NCBI GenBank assembly: GCA_013397795.1
Contig: VZTJ01002445.1
Span: 144,900 to 208,899, forward strand
Direction of reading: 5' to 3'
Length of the DNA: 64,000 nucleotides
From: Orthonyx spaldingii
Taxonomy: Eukaryota > Chordata > Aves > Passeriformes > Orthonychidae
Below are positions 29,900 to 42,980 of this stretch, one piece after another. Below the pieces are notes generated by a model. The model ran no database searches. It was not told the DNA's origin and saw only the letters and a program-made list of their open reading frames with translations. A program made the translations under genes and the position numbers. Position 1 is the stretch's first letter. Each line of letters opens with the position of its first letter.

Positions 29900-32484
29900 T
29901 CAGGCAGGGTCCCATGGTCATGGGAGCCAGAACGTTGTTGCCAACACCAAATGTACAAATAGTTCTGACCCGCAGGATTCACCTACTGCCCCTCAAGCCC
30001 TCCCATCTCACTGAAAGGATCAAGGGAGACCATGCTGATTAAACATCACACACACATTAAATATTGCCAAGTTAGGGAGAACCATGTTAATCTATATTGT
30101 ACCTTAAATAAAGATTTTACTTGCTTCCTACTATGTTCTTTGTAGAAATGGAGCAGTTCTAGCAAAAGGCCTGGCTTAACTTTTTTTAACTCTGATTTCA
30201 TCACCTCAAAAAGATTAGTAGGAACAGGAACATGAAAGATTCAGGGAACTTTGACCAATAAATATATAATATAAATAAATAATAATAAAGCCTGTGCAAA
30301 TGTCTCAAACTACTATAGTAGTTTCCCATAATGCTGTTTGGGGTAATTTCTCATGCATACACAGTGCACACAGCCCATAAATCCTGCAATGGAAGAACCA
30401 TTCAAGCTCTGTGTCAAAAAGGGCTCCTTTGCCCCTTGCTCATGGAAGGCTGTTCCAGAACTTCATAGTTCTGATCCTTAGAAACTTCCCCCAAGTTTTC
30501 AACTCACATCTTTCCTTGGGGATTGTAGATAAACAAGACCATATGTTCTTCTTCAGCCAGGATTGTCTTTTAGCTTAGAAGTTTCCCTCCTTTGTATTTT
30601 TCCCTCCTGGGAAACTAAAGAAGCAATCAACTTCTTAAGCAATTTTACTTTCAACTTCCTTTTCTTAGGCAAGATAAAGTAAGCTTTTTTTTTTTTCTTT
30701 TTAGTTTCTTTTCATTCAAAGGATGTTATTGACTGCCTTCATAGTCTTGTCCTATTGATCTCTTGTAATCATCCTGTAATCAAGCAGTAAATGGAGCCTT
30801 CGTTCTTTTTCAGTCTGAACACAGAGAGGAAGAATTCTGATCGATCTCTGAATAGGCACTGTTTTACTCAGTTTATTTCATGCAGTTCTAGTCCTTTAGT
30901 CCACCCAATTTTTCAATTGATTTCCCAGCCTTTCTGAAGAAGCCTGATTTAACAAACAAATTATATGGCTCTTCATTGACATAAGCAGTGTTTTAGAAGT
31001 GATATCTGGAGTAGAAACTATCAACAATTTTTGACAGTGAGAATAAATAACAAAACAAACCACAAGCAACCAGATCTCCTTGTCCTCTCCAATTAAAGAA
31101 ATGATGTTTTATGTAAGACACTGCCTGTGGGAAAAAAAAACAACCTAAAAACCTGAAGGTACATAACTGCTTAAAGAATAAAAAGGGCAGGAAAAAGTTT
31201 GTCTCTGTTTGAAGTGGGAATATTGGGTGGTTGTTGGCTTTGAAAATAAAGTTTTAGGGGCTGGGCAGTTAAGGGAATGTACAAATTAACATCTACCTGA
31301 GCCAGTTTTGGAGTTTAAGAAGAGTTTGTTTCAAGGTTGAATGAAGTGTCATTTGAGTCCACAGGCAAGGACATTTCATTTTATTGTCCATAGGATTGAG
31401 AAATATTAGAAGGAATTACTGATTTTTGCAAAATTTGCTTCCACCCAGTCCCAAGGCTTGAAGTCCTCTGGCTCCTGCAGAGTGTGGCTCTAGAGCAAAC
31501 CTTGTGGCTTATCTCAAGAGGAAAGGCAGGGGGTTTCCTGATTACTTTCTCCACAGCAGGAGCCCTGGGAGCTTTTGGAGGGGAAAAATCTCTGTTGTTC
31601 TTGAACATGAAGCACTTCAGAGCTGGGTAAGGCTCAGGACTGTGTAAAAAGCTGCTGCTCTCAGTTGGATGCTGCACAGCTGAATGAGCAGCCTCAAGCC
31701 AGCTCTCAAGGGTGAAAGATCCAATGGGAAAAGAAGGTAAATCCATTCCGTAGTATGGAGCTGTCAGAGTGGGGGCTCTCATCAGCCAACTGGTGGAGTC
31801 TCCCAGTTGCCAAAAGGGACACAAATGTTTGGAGGTCACTGTAAGTTTAGGTGAACACAAGGCAACAGTGCAACCAGGTTAATCCAGTGCAGGCATTGTA
31901 AACACAAAGCCAAACGCTGAAATATTTGCAGGGACTTTAGGAAACATTCAGAAAACAGAGGCCTCGCTGCTTTGTCTCTCTGGTAGTTTTGCATTGCCTA
32001 AGCTCCTGCATCACCTGGAGATTTGTCTTTGTCTTCCTTGAATGGTCCTCTCCGTGTTCCCCACACATTTAAAATTGATTTTATCATCCCTGTGAAACAA
32101 TAGAAATAAAAACCCCCTCAAAAGGCAGTTGTTAGGCTGCACATTTTTCAATGACCCACAATGTCTTTAGCTGAAAATCTGGTAGCAGAACAGTTCTTAT
32201 TGCCTTTTACAGCAGCAGCCAGATCAAATTCTAGCTGGGCTTTAACTTATTTAATTTCTTCCCACCACATCCTTGTAGTTCTCTGGCACAGCTGCCCCTT
32301 CCTCCAAAGGTGGTGAGCAGCCTTTTTTTGTCCTGAGTTCCAGTTAAATCTCCCTGTTCATCCAGCCTGGTCATCTTCCCCACCATCTCATCTTTCGGCA
32401 CTTGGGCATGTTCCTGCACCTGTAGGATTTTGTTCGTGGAGAATTTCCAGCCTTCCTGGTCTCCTGTGCCCTTCAGCACTGCCT
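29900..32484. other. Intergenic, no gene recognised
   Basis: AT-rich, including an A/T-only-like run at about 30260-30290. A 159-codon open frame on the minus strand (31381-31860) has no recognisable domain, low-complexity composition and no splice evidence; I do not call it a gene. Confidence 0.5.
32479..32484 (+). repeat. Target-site duplication, left (CTGCCT)
   Basis: CTGCCT directly before the TG of the solo LTR; repeated perfectly at 32736-32741. Confidence 0.8.
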
Positions 32485-32735
32485 TGTGACAGCACAGAAC
32501 TCTCTTTCTCACGAGAAAATCTTTCTGTTTAGGGTAAACACAAGATAAGGTGTTCAGAGCTCCTTTGGGAACAGGTGGGAATGCCTGTGGCCAATCAGCC
32601 CCAGGGGGCGAAGGGCTGTGGCCAATCCCAGTCAGCGTTCATTTTGTATATAAACGCTGCATTTAAATAAATAATTCCCTTTTCTCAGCAATCGCTCTCG
32701 TGTGCCTCTGTTTCACCATCGGCTCAACAGCGACA
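32485..32735 (+). mobile_element. Solo endogenous retrovirus LTR, 251 bp
   Basis: Begins TGTGACAG and ends GCGACA, bracketed by a perfect 6-bp direct repeat CTGCCT. Inside, in order: two CCAAT boxes (32591-32595 and 32622-32626), TATATAAA (32647-32654), AATAAA (32666-32671), then a U5-like end. A complete LTR layout with no internal region, so it arose by LTR-LTR recombination. Six-base duplications are typical of class II (ERVK-like, betaretrovirus-related) elements; class assignment is inferred from that alone. Confidence 0.85.
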
Positions 32736-32741
32736 CTGCCT
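32736..32741 (+). repeat. Target-site duplication, right (CTGCCT)
   Basis: Perfect repeat of 32479-32484, directly after the terminal CA of the LTR. Confidence 0.8.
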
Positions 32742-33420
32742 CTCTAGGGACTCTGTCATCCCAAACAGGCCAAAGTTTGACCTCAAGAAATCCAGGGTGG
32801 AAGTTCTGCTGGCACCCCTCCTTACTTCTCAGAGAATCAGAACCTCATGATCTCTGTCTAAGGCAGCCTCCAATCCTCACATCTCCCACCAGTCCTTCTC
32901 TGGGTGCCTTCCCTGGTCAGCTCCCTCCCAGCTGTGCCAGGAAATTCTCTTTCAGGGACCTCCCGTCCTGTTTCCCCTCTGCTGCATTACATTTCCAGCA
33001 GACACCTGGTAAATTCAAGTCCCCCACTAGAGCAAGATGTTAAGAGGTAGTCAGCAAATGAAATTACATGTGAATATTCCCTTTCTCTCTTAGGGATTGT
33101 GATTGGGGAGTTTTGACTATTTTGGGGTTTAAAACATTTTTAATCTGCAAATCCCAGTGTGCTGTCTTCAGGCAGAAACTTTTTTTGACACCTGGAGCAG
33201 GAGGAGAGTTTCAAGGTAGGTTTGAAATTAGAGAAGATATTACTAATTTTAGATTTCTGTCCAGGCACGGAGCTGTGCACAGCCCTAGTCTAAATCTACT
33301 TGTGTGGGAAGCAAAAAGTTCTGAGCCTGCCATTTCAGGTCTGTGGTGAGGACTCCTATATCTTCTCTGATGTGATGTAAGGAAAAAGGTTTTCATCGTG
33401 AGGGTGGCTTACTGATGGTA

Positions 33421-33470
33421 AAGCTCCAAGAGGCAGTGGAATCTCCATCCTTTGAGAGTGTCAAACCTAG
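33421..33470 (+). mobile_element. CR1 LINE fragment
   Basis: 'CCAAGAGGCAGTGGAATCTC' and 'CATCCTTTGAGAGTGTCAAA' is sense CR1 from just before the 3' end. Confidence 0.7.
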
Positions 33471-33478
33471 GTCAGTTT

Positions 33479-33537
33479 TCATGGAATCTCAGAAAGAATG
33501 GCTTGGTTTGGAAGGGGCCTTAAAGCTCATCTAGTCC
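33479..33537 (-). mobile_element. CR1 LINE 3' end fragment
   Basis: 'AATGGCTTGGTTTGGAAGGG' followed by 'GCCTTAAAGCTCATCTAGTC' is a CR1 3' terminus in reverse complement, placed tail to tail with the preceding sense fragment. Confidence 0.75.
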
Positions 33538-33539
33538 AA

Positions 33540-35555
33540 GCTGTGGTTGCTGTGAGTGGTCACTGGGAAACCAAGGAGTTGGGAACCAAACAGTGGCATC
33601 TCCATCTCTGTGTGTGGATGGTGTTCACCCAAAGCTGTTGCCAGTCTAAACAGAGCCTGAAGATATCTCTAGGCCACAATTTAGACAGCTTTGGGATCTG
33701 CCTTTGGGATGCAGGGAGCTGAATTTCACCCAGGAGATGGAGTTCCATGCCTGCTGTGCCATTCTGAAGCCAGGAGAAGCACTGCACTTGGAAGGGGCTC
33801 TCCAGCACCCTCCAAGGAAAAACAGATGGAGCGGAGGAACTGATTCTCTTTAATTTAAGAGATTTTCTTTGCTCTGTGGCTGCTTGTGTTTCTTTTTAAA
33901 CACTTTAAAACCATCCTGGGACTGCTCTGCCTCGGCTGCTGCTTGTCTTGAGATTTGTGAGGGATGAGCTGCGAATTAGGAGTGCTCAGTGTTGAAGTGC
34001 TTTTTCATCCAGGAGGTTTAAGGCACCTGGCTGAACTTCCAGACAAGTCTCCTCCATTTCCAGCACAGTGACTTACTGCAGATACTGAAGAGAGAGGCTT
34101 GGTCAAGAAATTCTACATGAGCTTTAGAATTCATGGATGGCAGGGTTGATTTCTTTGGGCTTTTTTTGCCATGCAGAAGTGCCCTTTTCCCCCAATTTTC
34201 CATCAAGTTTTGTAGTTGGGTTTTTTTTCCTTGTTCAACTTTTCCTCATTTCACTTGAACAACTTTATTTTAAAGTGGGGTTCCCCTTCCCTGCCCTCCT
34301 AAAACAACCCAGTAGAGGAGAAACTAAGCCTATTACTACAGAAAAATTAAACTTCCAAGTGATGTCCTGTGTTTCACGAGTCATTCCCACAGCTCTGAAA
34401 TCAATATCTGCCTGTCTGGTGGGGATTTCACCTTCTCTTTCCATTGTGGGACAAGGTCTTCTCCAAAGGTTTAGGTCTTTGCAGTTGGAGAAACACCATT
34501 CCCACTTATTCCTTGCTAGTAGTTTTAGAAAATGATGGAGGAAAGCTACATAATTCATCAGAGAAGAGTTCTGTTTTCTAAATAGTTGAGCTGTATCTCT
34601 TCCCACTTCCTACTTCTGTCTATATTCACCCCCTGATTAAAGCCAGGAACATGCAGTGAGATTGGCAGGCAGGGATTTAGCCCTAAATGCGTCTCCCTCG
34701 CTTTCCAAAATGTTAACAGAGCACTTACACAAGCTCCCAGTAGGCTTACAGTGTGGCCACCCTGTAGGAAAACCTTTGCTGAATTTCTAAGACACAGATC
34801 AAACTGCAGGCTCTGTGCTGCTTCCCCTGCTCAGCAGCCCTTGTGCAAGCACTGCAAACCCGACATTTTCCTAAGGAACGTGTGTGCAAACACCAAGGGC
34901 ACACATCAGGAGACACCCGAGCACTGCCACTGATCACATCTTCTTTCCAACACAGGCATCCAGGGATGAATTGTGTAAGGATTCTTCTCTGTTAACAGCT
35001 GTTGAGGGCTTTTTTTTTCCTTTGGAAGAGGAATTTCTAGGCTTTCTCTCCCCTGTGGAGACTTGCTGTATCAGAGATTTATGTCTTTCTGTTGCATTTA
35101 GTTGAAATCAGGAAGAGGTGGCACTGCTAGAGCAACAAGGGCAGCTGCTTGGGCAGAGAGAAATCAGGTGGCACTTGAGTAAAGAGCAGTTCTTGGGCAC
35201 TTTTAGCACAGATCCTGCTCCCAGGCCTTGTTTTATGGCCTGTTTGTATGGGAGCTGCCAGGGAATGAGCCAATGAGGACTTCCAAGGCTGATTTTACTC
35301 AGGTGCTGCTGACAGTGGCTTAGAGAAACTCCTTGTATCCCATGTGGGAGCATCAGTGCTCCTGGGGAGTCATTTTCATCTCACAGACAGGAAGAGTTGT
35401 GGGAGCTCAGCTGTCAGTGGTTGGTGCCTCGAGATTCTCAGACAAGGGGTAACTTCACACACACTCCTATTGAGTTTGGGAAGTTGGTCTAAAAATGTTA
35501 ATATAAACAGGCTCACTTTATGTTAGTAGAAACTGTATTTTACAATAAGCCAGTT
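33540..35555. other. Intergenic, no gene recognised
   Basis: No repeat or conserved coding motif seen. The open frames at 34137-34535 (+) and 34265-34606 (-) overlap on opposite strands and resemble nothing I know. Confidence 0.45.
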
Positions 35556-35557
35556 TG

Positions 35558-35784
35558 TGGTGGGCAGGGACACCTTCCACTATCCCAGGTTGCTCCGAGC
35601 CCTGTCCAACCTGGCCTGGAACAATTCCAGGGATGGGGCAGCCACAGCTTCTCTGGGCACCCTGTGCCAGGGCCTCAGCACCCTCACAGGGGAAGGATTT
35701 CTTCCTGATATCCAATCTAAATTTGAAGCTGTTCCCTTTTCTCCTGTCACTACATGATCTTGTACATAGTTTCTCTCCTTCACA
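35558..35784 (-). mobile_element. CR1 LINE fragment
   Basis: Reverse-complement CR1 from 'GGGCAGGGACACCTTCCAC' to 'CTCCTGTCACTACATGATC'; the extreme 3' end is missing. Confidence 0.92.
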
Positions 35785-37578
35785 GGTTATTATCAAAATA
35801 GTCAAAAGTTGAGGAATACATACTTGAATAATAGATAATATGTCTGACATGGATCTTTTCCCCAACTCCAGTAATAAATCCAGCTCCCTGGATTTCCCTC
35901 TCAATGAGGGCAGGAGTCTGAAGATATTCACTTGTACAGATCCCTTCTTCCAGGTGAGAAGAGCTGCAGGTCTTGGTGGAGTAAAATTTCAGAATGAAGT
36001 TCTTATTATAAACTTTTGGCCTTAAAGTTCTCTGCCTTGACTAGGAATGTTCATTTAAGATTGGCAACTGGTACAAAAATGTTGGCCTGACCTCAGGATG
36101 AAACTTTTATTTTTCATACATCTGATGGGAGCAAAACTGGTTGTGCCCTTCTCATCAGCAAACAAGTTTCAAAATAAGAGTATGACAGAGCTCAGCTGCG
36201 TGGGATTTGAATGTGAATGACTGTCTGGGGCAGGAAAAATCTCTGGCAGTGCTTGTACAGCATAATAGAGCTTGGGTGTTGCCTTTGGGAGATGTTTTAA
36301 TAGGGACTCGAGGTATCCACTCATTTTATTTTTGCATAGAATGGTCCATCTAACATGTCTAATGATGACGGGTGAGAGACTTTATTTAATTCTTCCTGTA
36401 TTGAACCTAGGAATTCCTGTTCCCCCTCTAGTTAGATGTAATAATCACATTAAAAAAAAAAAATACTGAGAGCAAACTCATCCATGTGAAGATCAGGGTA
36501 TACAGGCAGATTTTTCTTCTGCAGTAAAACTACTAAATCATGTCTTCTGAGCCTGAAAACTCAGTGTTTGAACATGAAATTGCAGAGAAGAGGATATTTA
36601 CTTTACCTGATCCCTTTGGTTCCCTGCTTAGAGTGAAGAGCTTTGATCTGAAGTTAATAAAAAAGAAGCATAATCTGTATAAAACAGATATGCCCAGGAG
36701 ACTTTTCAAACAGCTTTTTGAAAATTTTTTTGGTTTTCACTGAGGGCTAGGAAGTTGAGCCAAAAAAAAAAAATTACCTTTTTTTCAAAGCTGTGATGCA
36801 CAGCAATTTTTCTGTCTGACTCATTAGAGAGACTACTTGAGGAGATATCAGTCCTTTGACTCCAGGTTTTATCCTTGTCCATGCAGATTTGATTCCCCAT
36901 CTTGCTGTTGGAAAATTCACCTGGGCAGAGAATAGGATTTTTGTGATTAGGGTGATAGGTGGAGTGGCTGCAGAGTTTTAAAAGATCTGTTCAACATGAC
37001 TTTTTATGCCCTCCTGTATGACCAGTGACTTGCCAGAGTTGTGTTGAGGAGCTTTTGAGACATCATGGAGGTGTTGGCTGGAGGGCACCTCTGGAAATCC
37101 TCCTGCAAGGGCAAATCACCACCAGGTCACATCAGTCATGGCTTGGCCTGTCTGAATCTTGAAGGCTTTTGCAGATGAAGTTTCTGTGACACAGAAGCCC
37201 TTGAAAACGATACCTTGTCGTTTGTGTTAATGACAATGTCATCCCCCCACAAAAGCTCTGCAGGAATCTGTGGCTAAAGAAGAAAAAAATGTGCCCACAG
37301 CTGCAGAAATGAAGATTAATTGGTTTGTTGCTTTTCAAATGAATTGGCATATTATATTTTAATAGTTTAAGCTGGATCTATATTTAGCACCTATACTTCT
37401 AGAAAAGATTAAAAGACTTTTGTTCCACTGATCCTCAGGATAATTAGACTTCAAATTGGAGATCAGGACATGCAGAATGGGTTAGGGGAGTTAATTATTT
37501 AGAAACTGAATGGCTCAGATTTTTCCTGTATTTCAAAAGCTCTAAAGCCTAACTGGTTTTCCCAAAATAGGGGATTTT
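35785..37578. other. Intergenic, no gene recognised
   Basis: AT-rich with two A runs (about 36451-36463 and 36761-36772). The 67-codon frame at 36540-36743 looks protein-like in composition but has no recognisable relative or splice context. Confidence 0.45.
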
Positions 37579-37890
37579 CATAGAATCATAGAGAGAGCCA
37601 TAGAATGATTTGGGCTGGAAAAGTCCTTAAGGATCATCTTGTTCCCACCCCTGCCATGGGCAGGGACACCTTCCACTATCCCAGGTTTGTCAGAGCCCCA
37701 TCCAACCCAGCCTTGGACACTGCCAGGGATGGGGCAGCCACAGCTTCTCTGGGAAATCTGTGCCAGGGCCTCACCACCCTCACAGGGAACAATTTCTTTC
37801 CGATACCAATCTAAACCTGCTTTGTTTCAGCCTGAAGCCATTCCCCCATCTCCTGTCACTCCAGTCCCTTGTCAAGGGTCTCTCTTCCAC
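37579..37890 (-). mobile_element. CR1 LINE 3' region
   Basis: Begins 'TCATAGAATCATAGAGAG' with the terminal repeat partly re-duplicated, then 'CCATGGGCAGGGACACC' and on to 'CTCCTGTCACTCCAGTCCC'. Confidence 0.93.
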
Positions 37891-38093
37891 TATGGATGTG
37901 TAGTTTCAAGAAACACTCTCATGGCCTTGGCCTCTGTCCTGTCTTTCCAGGGGATGGTTTTGGGAAGCCTTGGAAGACAGGGAGCCACAGACTGTTCCTT
38001 ATTAGTTTCCATGTGTTTGCACAAAACAATACAGAGCTGCACAGGCCTCTGAGCTGCTACCACTTTATGGCATAATTCAGGACCACAGGGCAG

Positions 38094-38555
38094 AATCACA
38101 GAATTAATCAAGAATTTCTGGATGTTCAGAGTTCAACCTGCTGCTGAAAGCAGGATTGACTCTGAAAGCAGACCAGGCTGTGCAGAAATGTGTCAGGTTG
38201 GGTCTTGAAAATCTTTAAGGCCATAGACTGCTCAGCACCACAACATCTCTAGAGAGTCTGTTCCTGTGCTTTGATATTTTGCTGTGCCTTTTCCCCCACC
38301 CTTATATCCAGTAAGAACCCCTCTTGCTTCAATTCAGGACTATTATGTATTGTTCTGTAGCTGGACATGTGAGATCCCAGCTCTTTGGCCTTGGCAAAAC
38401 CTGTCAGGGATTGGAAGGTGGCTTTATCCTGTCCCCAAAGTTTTATTTGCAGTGTAATCAAACTCCATTGTCTCAGCTTCTCCTCACAGGACAAATTCTC
38501 CAGGCTGGACAATTTTGATGGCACTCCACTGAACTCATTCCAGTTTACTTCTAAA
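38094..38555 (-). mobile_element. CR1 LINE 3' region, third subfamily, diverged
   Basis: Starts 'CAGAATCACAGAATTAATC', then 'TTCAACCTGCTGCTGAAAGC', 'GGGTCTTGAAAATC', 'TCTAGAGAGTCTGTTCCTG', and ends in 'TCTCCTCACAGGACAAATTC'. An older, more diverged CR1 type than the copies around it. Confidence 0.75.
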
Positions 38556-41500
38556 AGATTCCCTGAAATAGCTGTTCATGCTTTAGGAGTGTTTTATGCT
38601 TCATTCTAAAGGATGGATAATCGTGGCTAAAACATTTTGACAGGCTTTCTTATAGACCTGTGATCAAACACATGAGCACAGCATCTGTTTTGTGTTTCCT
38701 TGACTTCCTGTCTGGGTGATCTCTTTAATTTTGTGCCTCCCTCATGACACTCAGGTGTCCTATTCTGTTTGCACAGAGAAAATACAGAGGTTTTGCCTTG
38801 GACTTAAATGAAGCAAAAAAATAAAAAAGGGTTTCTTTAAGTTTATGTCTTACTCCTACTGCTTGTCATTAATTAGGCAAAACAGTAAGGAAATGCTTCG
38901 TAGAAATGTACATCTGTGGTTTTTCAGGTAGAAAAAACCCTGGATATTGCTGCATATATCTTGTTATCATGGTAAATGTTAAAAAGTGTAAGTAATGTAT
39001 GTTAATACTGTTTTCCTGTCAATTCAAATGAACCCATTTTGGAGAAAGCCTGGATTCCCAACCCCTCATGCCACTACAAAAGAACGTTCCTTCCCTTCTC
39101 AGACCTGGTCAAGAAAATTACTTCAGGAATAGAAATGAGTTATATAAAGCTGTACCCTGGCCATCTGACAATCTCACATCTCCCCAGTAGGCACAGCACT
39201 AACTTTATCCCAGCACAGTGCTCGGGCTAATATGAGTCATCTGATAACCTCCTCATGATGCACTGACCTCAACCTTGGACCAAAATAAACAGAAATTCAA
39301 TTACAAACCCCTCCTTGGTGCTCTCGCCCTCCCTCCGGTGTGTCTGAAGCTTCGAGGACTGTGGCAGACAGGGAGGCTTGGCTTTCTCCCCATCCGGCTG
39401 CCGTGAAACGGGAGCCAAGCTGGGCTGGGTCGTGTTTGTCCTCTAAACAGCCTCGGGCTCTGATCCTGTCTTCAGTGGGTTCGGCACTTGCTCTGCTCAC
39501 TGCAGGTGAACTGCTCCTGCCTGAGGCTGAGCAGGAGTCCTCTGTGTCACGGGAAAAGCCTTACATCTCCCTCTGAAGGCAGGACCTCGCTGCTAATGTC
39601 CCACTTATTGACTTTCCCCGCTTGCGTTAACGGATGGGGAAAGATTTTTGTGTGTTTATAATACTTTGCTGTTCTCCCTTCCTGAAAGCCAGATGCAAGC
39701 TGGAGATCTTCAGGAAGAGAATCGGGAACTTGGGTGGGGCAAAGAGCAAGGAGGACCAGCAACAGGCATTTTTGGGATAAGTTTTTCTCTGAAACAAATC
39801 CACTTTGAAGACACAGACCTCTGTCTGTATCCAGGAATGACCAGCTGAGATGTGCTCTGTGTGACAAGAGAGGGATGGCACATTGCCACACATGGATTTG
39901 GGCCTATTAAAGCACTGGACTGAGCAGAGATAACTCCAAAATAACCTCAGCCCTGCCATTGAGGGACTTTGTGTCCTTGGGCACTCAGCTTGTGCCTCTT
40001 CTCCATCCACAAAATAGGGCTCATCACTAAGGTGGGCCTGTTCCAAAGCCAAAGTATTTTAGGGAAAGATTTGGGGTTTAGTCATTTGTCTAGAGAACAT
40101 TCCAAGCAGGCTGACTTATGGAGGGTGCTGAGCATCCCTGCACCAAAAATAAGGCTGCTCATGTTCTAAAGCCTTGATTTAAAGCTCACTGAGCTGTTCT
40201 CTGAGTAAATTATAGAACAAATTTACCTCAGTCTCTGGAGCCATGCAGTCCTGATTTCTCTGGAAATAAATATTTGAAACTTCACAGTGAAAAGAAGATG
40301 TTAAATTCATGTTATTCTACAGTGCCTCTGAACTGTTTTCTTGAAGGGTAAGATCCCTTTCCTGTTCTTGCTGTGCATTGGTCATTTTTTCTTCAATATC
40401 TGAAACCACTACAGCAGGAAGGTTATCAATGAAAAAAAAAATAGGGAACGCAACAGTTTTTAAGGTGCATTTTCAGATGCATGGTGCAAAAGCTCCCTAA
40501 AAGATTCAAGAACAGGGTCTTGAATGAATTTACAAGGACAGACGTATTTCTACAGTGAGGGGATAATTCTGTAAATAAGCAGAGCCTTGCAACCAAACAT
40601 GCATGCAAACATGCCCAAATATACCTGAGGATTTGTACAAAGCCTGCACTTATTTGGCTTTAAGAAATACCCACACGTGTGGGCAGAGTAAAGGTGAATC
40701 TGACAAAAATTCTAAAGGTGAGTCAAGAAGTTTGGGTGGAAGGCACTACTGAAACATGGAATCATTCTGTTTAAGAAGACCCTTAAAAAGTTGGGACTTG
40801 CAGACACCAAACTTTCAGTACTGAATGTGACAGAGACAGAAAAGATGGTTCTGTTCTGAGAAAGAGCCCACTCAATTTGTACCCAAACTGCCCTGGAATG
40901 AAAGGATTCTTTCATCTCAACCGTTCAGGCTCAATGCACCTTTTGTTTTATGTGAAGCCTGAAGTATTCACCTCCTGTCATTTTACTGGTGAAGTGTTTT
41001 ACCTCCTTTATGACTTGATCAGAAGATCTTTATATTCAGCAGAATGTTTCCTTTTCCTGTCAGTCAGGTTGGGAAGATCTGTGCACCTCGTTCCTTTGAA
41101 AAATGGATTAATGATTCCATTAAGAAGTGCATTAACTTTGGCTGTCCAGAGTCAGGCACCTCAGAGAGTCTGATGTTGACTAATGGTAAAAACCTGTTTG
41201 GAAAATTAACTTCCTCTTTCCAATGTTGTACCAAAACCACACAAGCACAGGAGCTCCTCGTGGAAATGGAATAACGAGCTCACGCATAAGGTTCATGTTT
41301 CTCTGGAAACAATGTGCTTTGTGTCTGGGGTGAGATTTTGAACTTGATATCAAGTGTAGGGCCTCTGTAAAAAGCACAGAAGGAAAAAAAATTGGTGGAG
41401 ATATTGGTTTGCTTCCTAAGGAATCAATATGAGATGATTTGGCGATATGTGGTGCTTGGTGGAATTCATTATGGAATTCTCTGGTGCAAGTAATGGCAAT

Positions 41501-42659
41501 CACTTGGGAATAGCAGAGAGAGAGATGCATTTCATGATGATCCCTAATTTTTTGTTCCTCACCCGATTATCTGAATTGTAATATTGGTCTATGCCTCTGA
41601 CTTTATGTGCAGTCCGCCCACTGAGAAGATTTTGGAGCACACAAATTCTGTCTCTCAGAAGTGTTTAGGTTTTTTTCCTTGCCTCAAATTCTACCTATTT
41701 TAATACCCCTCAAAGGAGCAGCTGTTGTAGCTTAAGTAACTAAGCTTAAGTAAGCTTACTCAAGTTTAAATCTAAACCTATGTCTGTTAGAAGGTCCCAG
41801 TCCATTCATTTTCTCTTCTGATCTAGGATCAAGTTCTGCATACATTTGCTATCCTGGAAGTAAGACATCACCCCCAGTGTCCTGTGGGTCTCCTGGACCT
41901 CGGTTACCCTGATGTAATCCTGATGACTGCCAGTAAATTTCTGCATGTTTATCCAGGGATAATCAATAACACTTTGGGCTCATAAAAAGTGATTCTTTAC
42001 TGGAGGCTCCTTCACTTGTCTTTCTGTGAATTGAAAATTGGGGAACAGACAAACCGTCTTTTGAACAATGAAGATGACAGACCTTTTTTATTTGTAAAGA
42101 TTCGGGAATTACATTTTAACCAGGGTTGTCTGAGAATCTTCTATGAGGACAGTTCTCTGATGGAAAATGCATGTTATTAGCATTGTCATCAGCTGAGATT
42201 TTATGCCAAGACAGCTTTTTATTTCTCCCTCTCTAGGATGAATAGAGGGAGTGATCCTTGGTTCTCTGCTCAGAGGACACTCAGGAGCAGCTGTCAGGTG
42301 GGAATGAACAGCAGCCACCTTCCTGCCTGTTCCCTTCTGCAGCATCCTTGGAAGCCAGGCACTGGGAAAAGGGAAAGCAGAAAGACACAGGAGGCTGTTT
42401 CTCAGCCTTATGGCTGCTGTAAAGAACCACCATTGAATTCCCTTTCTCCTTAGGAGCTGACAGGGAAAAGGGGGGAAGAAAGAAATGCATAGATGAGGCA
42501 CCAAACCGCTTAATGACAAGTATTTAGCATTTCCACAGGTGTATTTCTGGGGCAGTGAACTGATAAAAAGTGGAAGACAGGCACATGGTGTTCCTTCAGG
42601 TTATCATTTCCTTGGCTGTCAGAGGTCAGGTGAATTCATCTCACACGAGGCAGGAGTGG
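38556..42659. other. Intergenic, no gene recognised
   Basis: No CR1 tail seen. A perfect 14-bp palindrome with a CACGTG core lies at 40670-40683. Open frames up to 141 codons (39627-40052, minus) show no domain. Confidence 0.45.
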
Positions 42660-42980
42660 CCATAGAGTTATGGAATGGTTTGGGTTGGAAGAGACCTTTA
42701 AGATCATCTCGTTCCACCCCCTGCCCTGGGCAGGGACACCTTCCACTGTCCCAGGGTGCTCAGAGCCCCGTCCAACCTGGCTTGGAGCACTTCCAGGGCT
42801 GGGGCAGCCACAGCTTCTCTGGGCCAGGGCATCACCACCCTCACAGGAAAGAATCACTTCCTAATATCCAATCTAAGCCTCCTCTGTTTAAATCCACTCC
42901 CCTTTGTCCTGTCACTCCATTTCCTTGTAAAAAGTCTCTCTGTATCTTTTCTGTAGGCTCTCTTCAGGTGCTGGAGGGCT
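42660..42980 (-). mobile_element. CR1 LINE 3' region
   Basis: 'GGAATGGTTTGGGTTGGAAG' to 'GGCTCTCTTCAGGTGCTGG'. Contains a small deletion after 'CACAGCTTCTCTGGG' relative to its relatives in the window. Confidence 0.93.

Noticed and set aside
31381..31860. 159-codon open frame on the - strand
   Set aside because: No domain, low-complexity composition, no CpG island or splice context. Length is not surprising in 64 kb.
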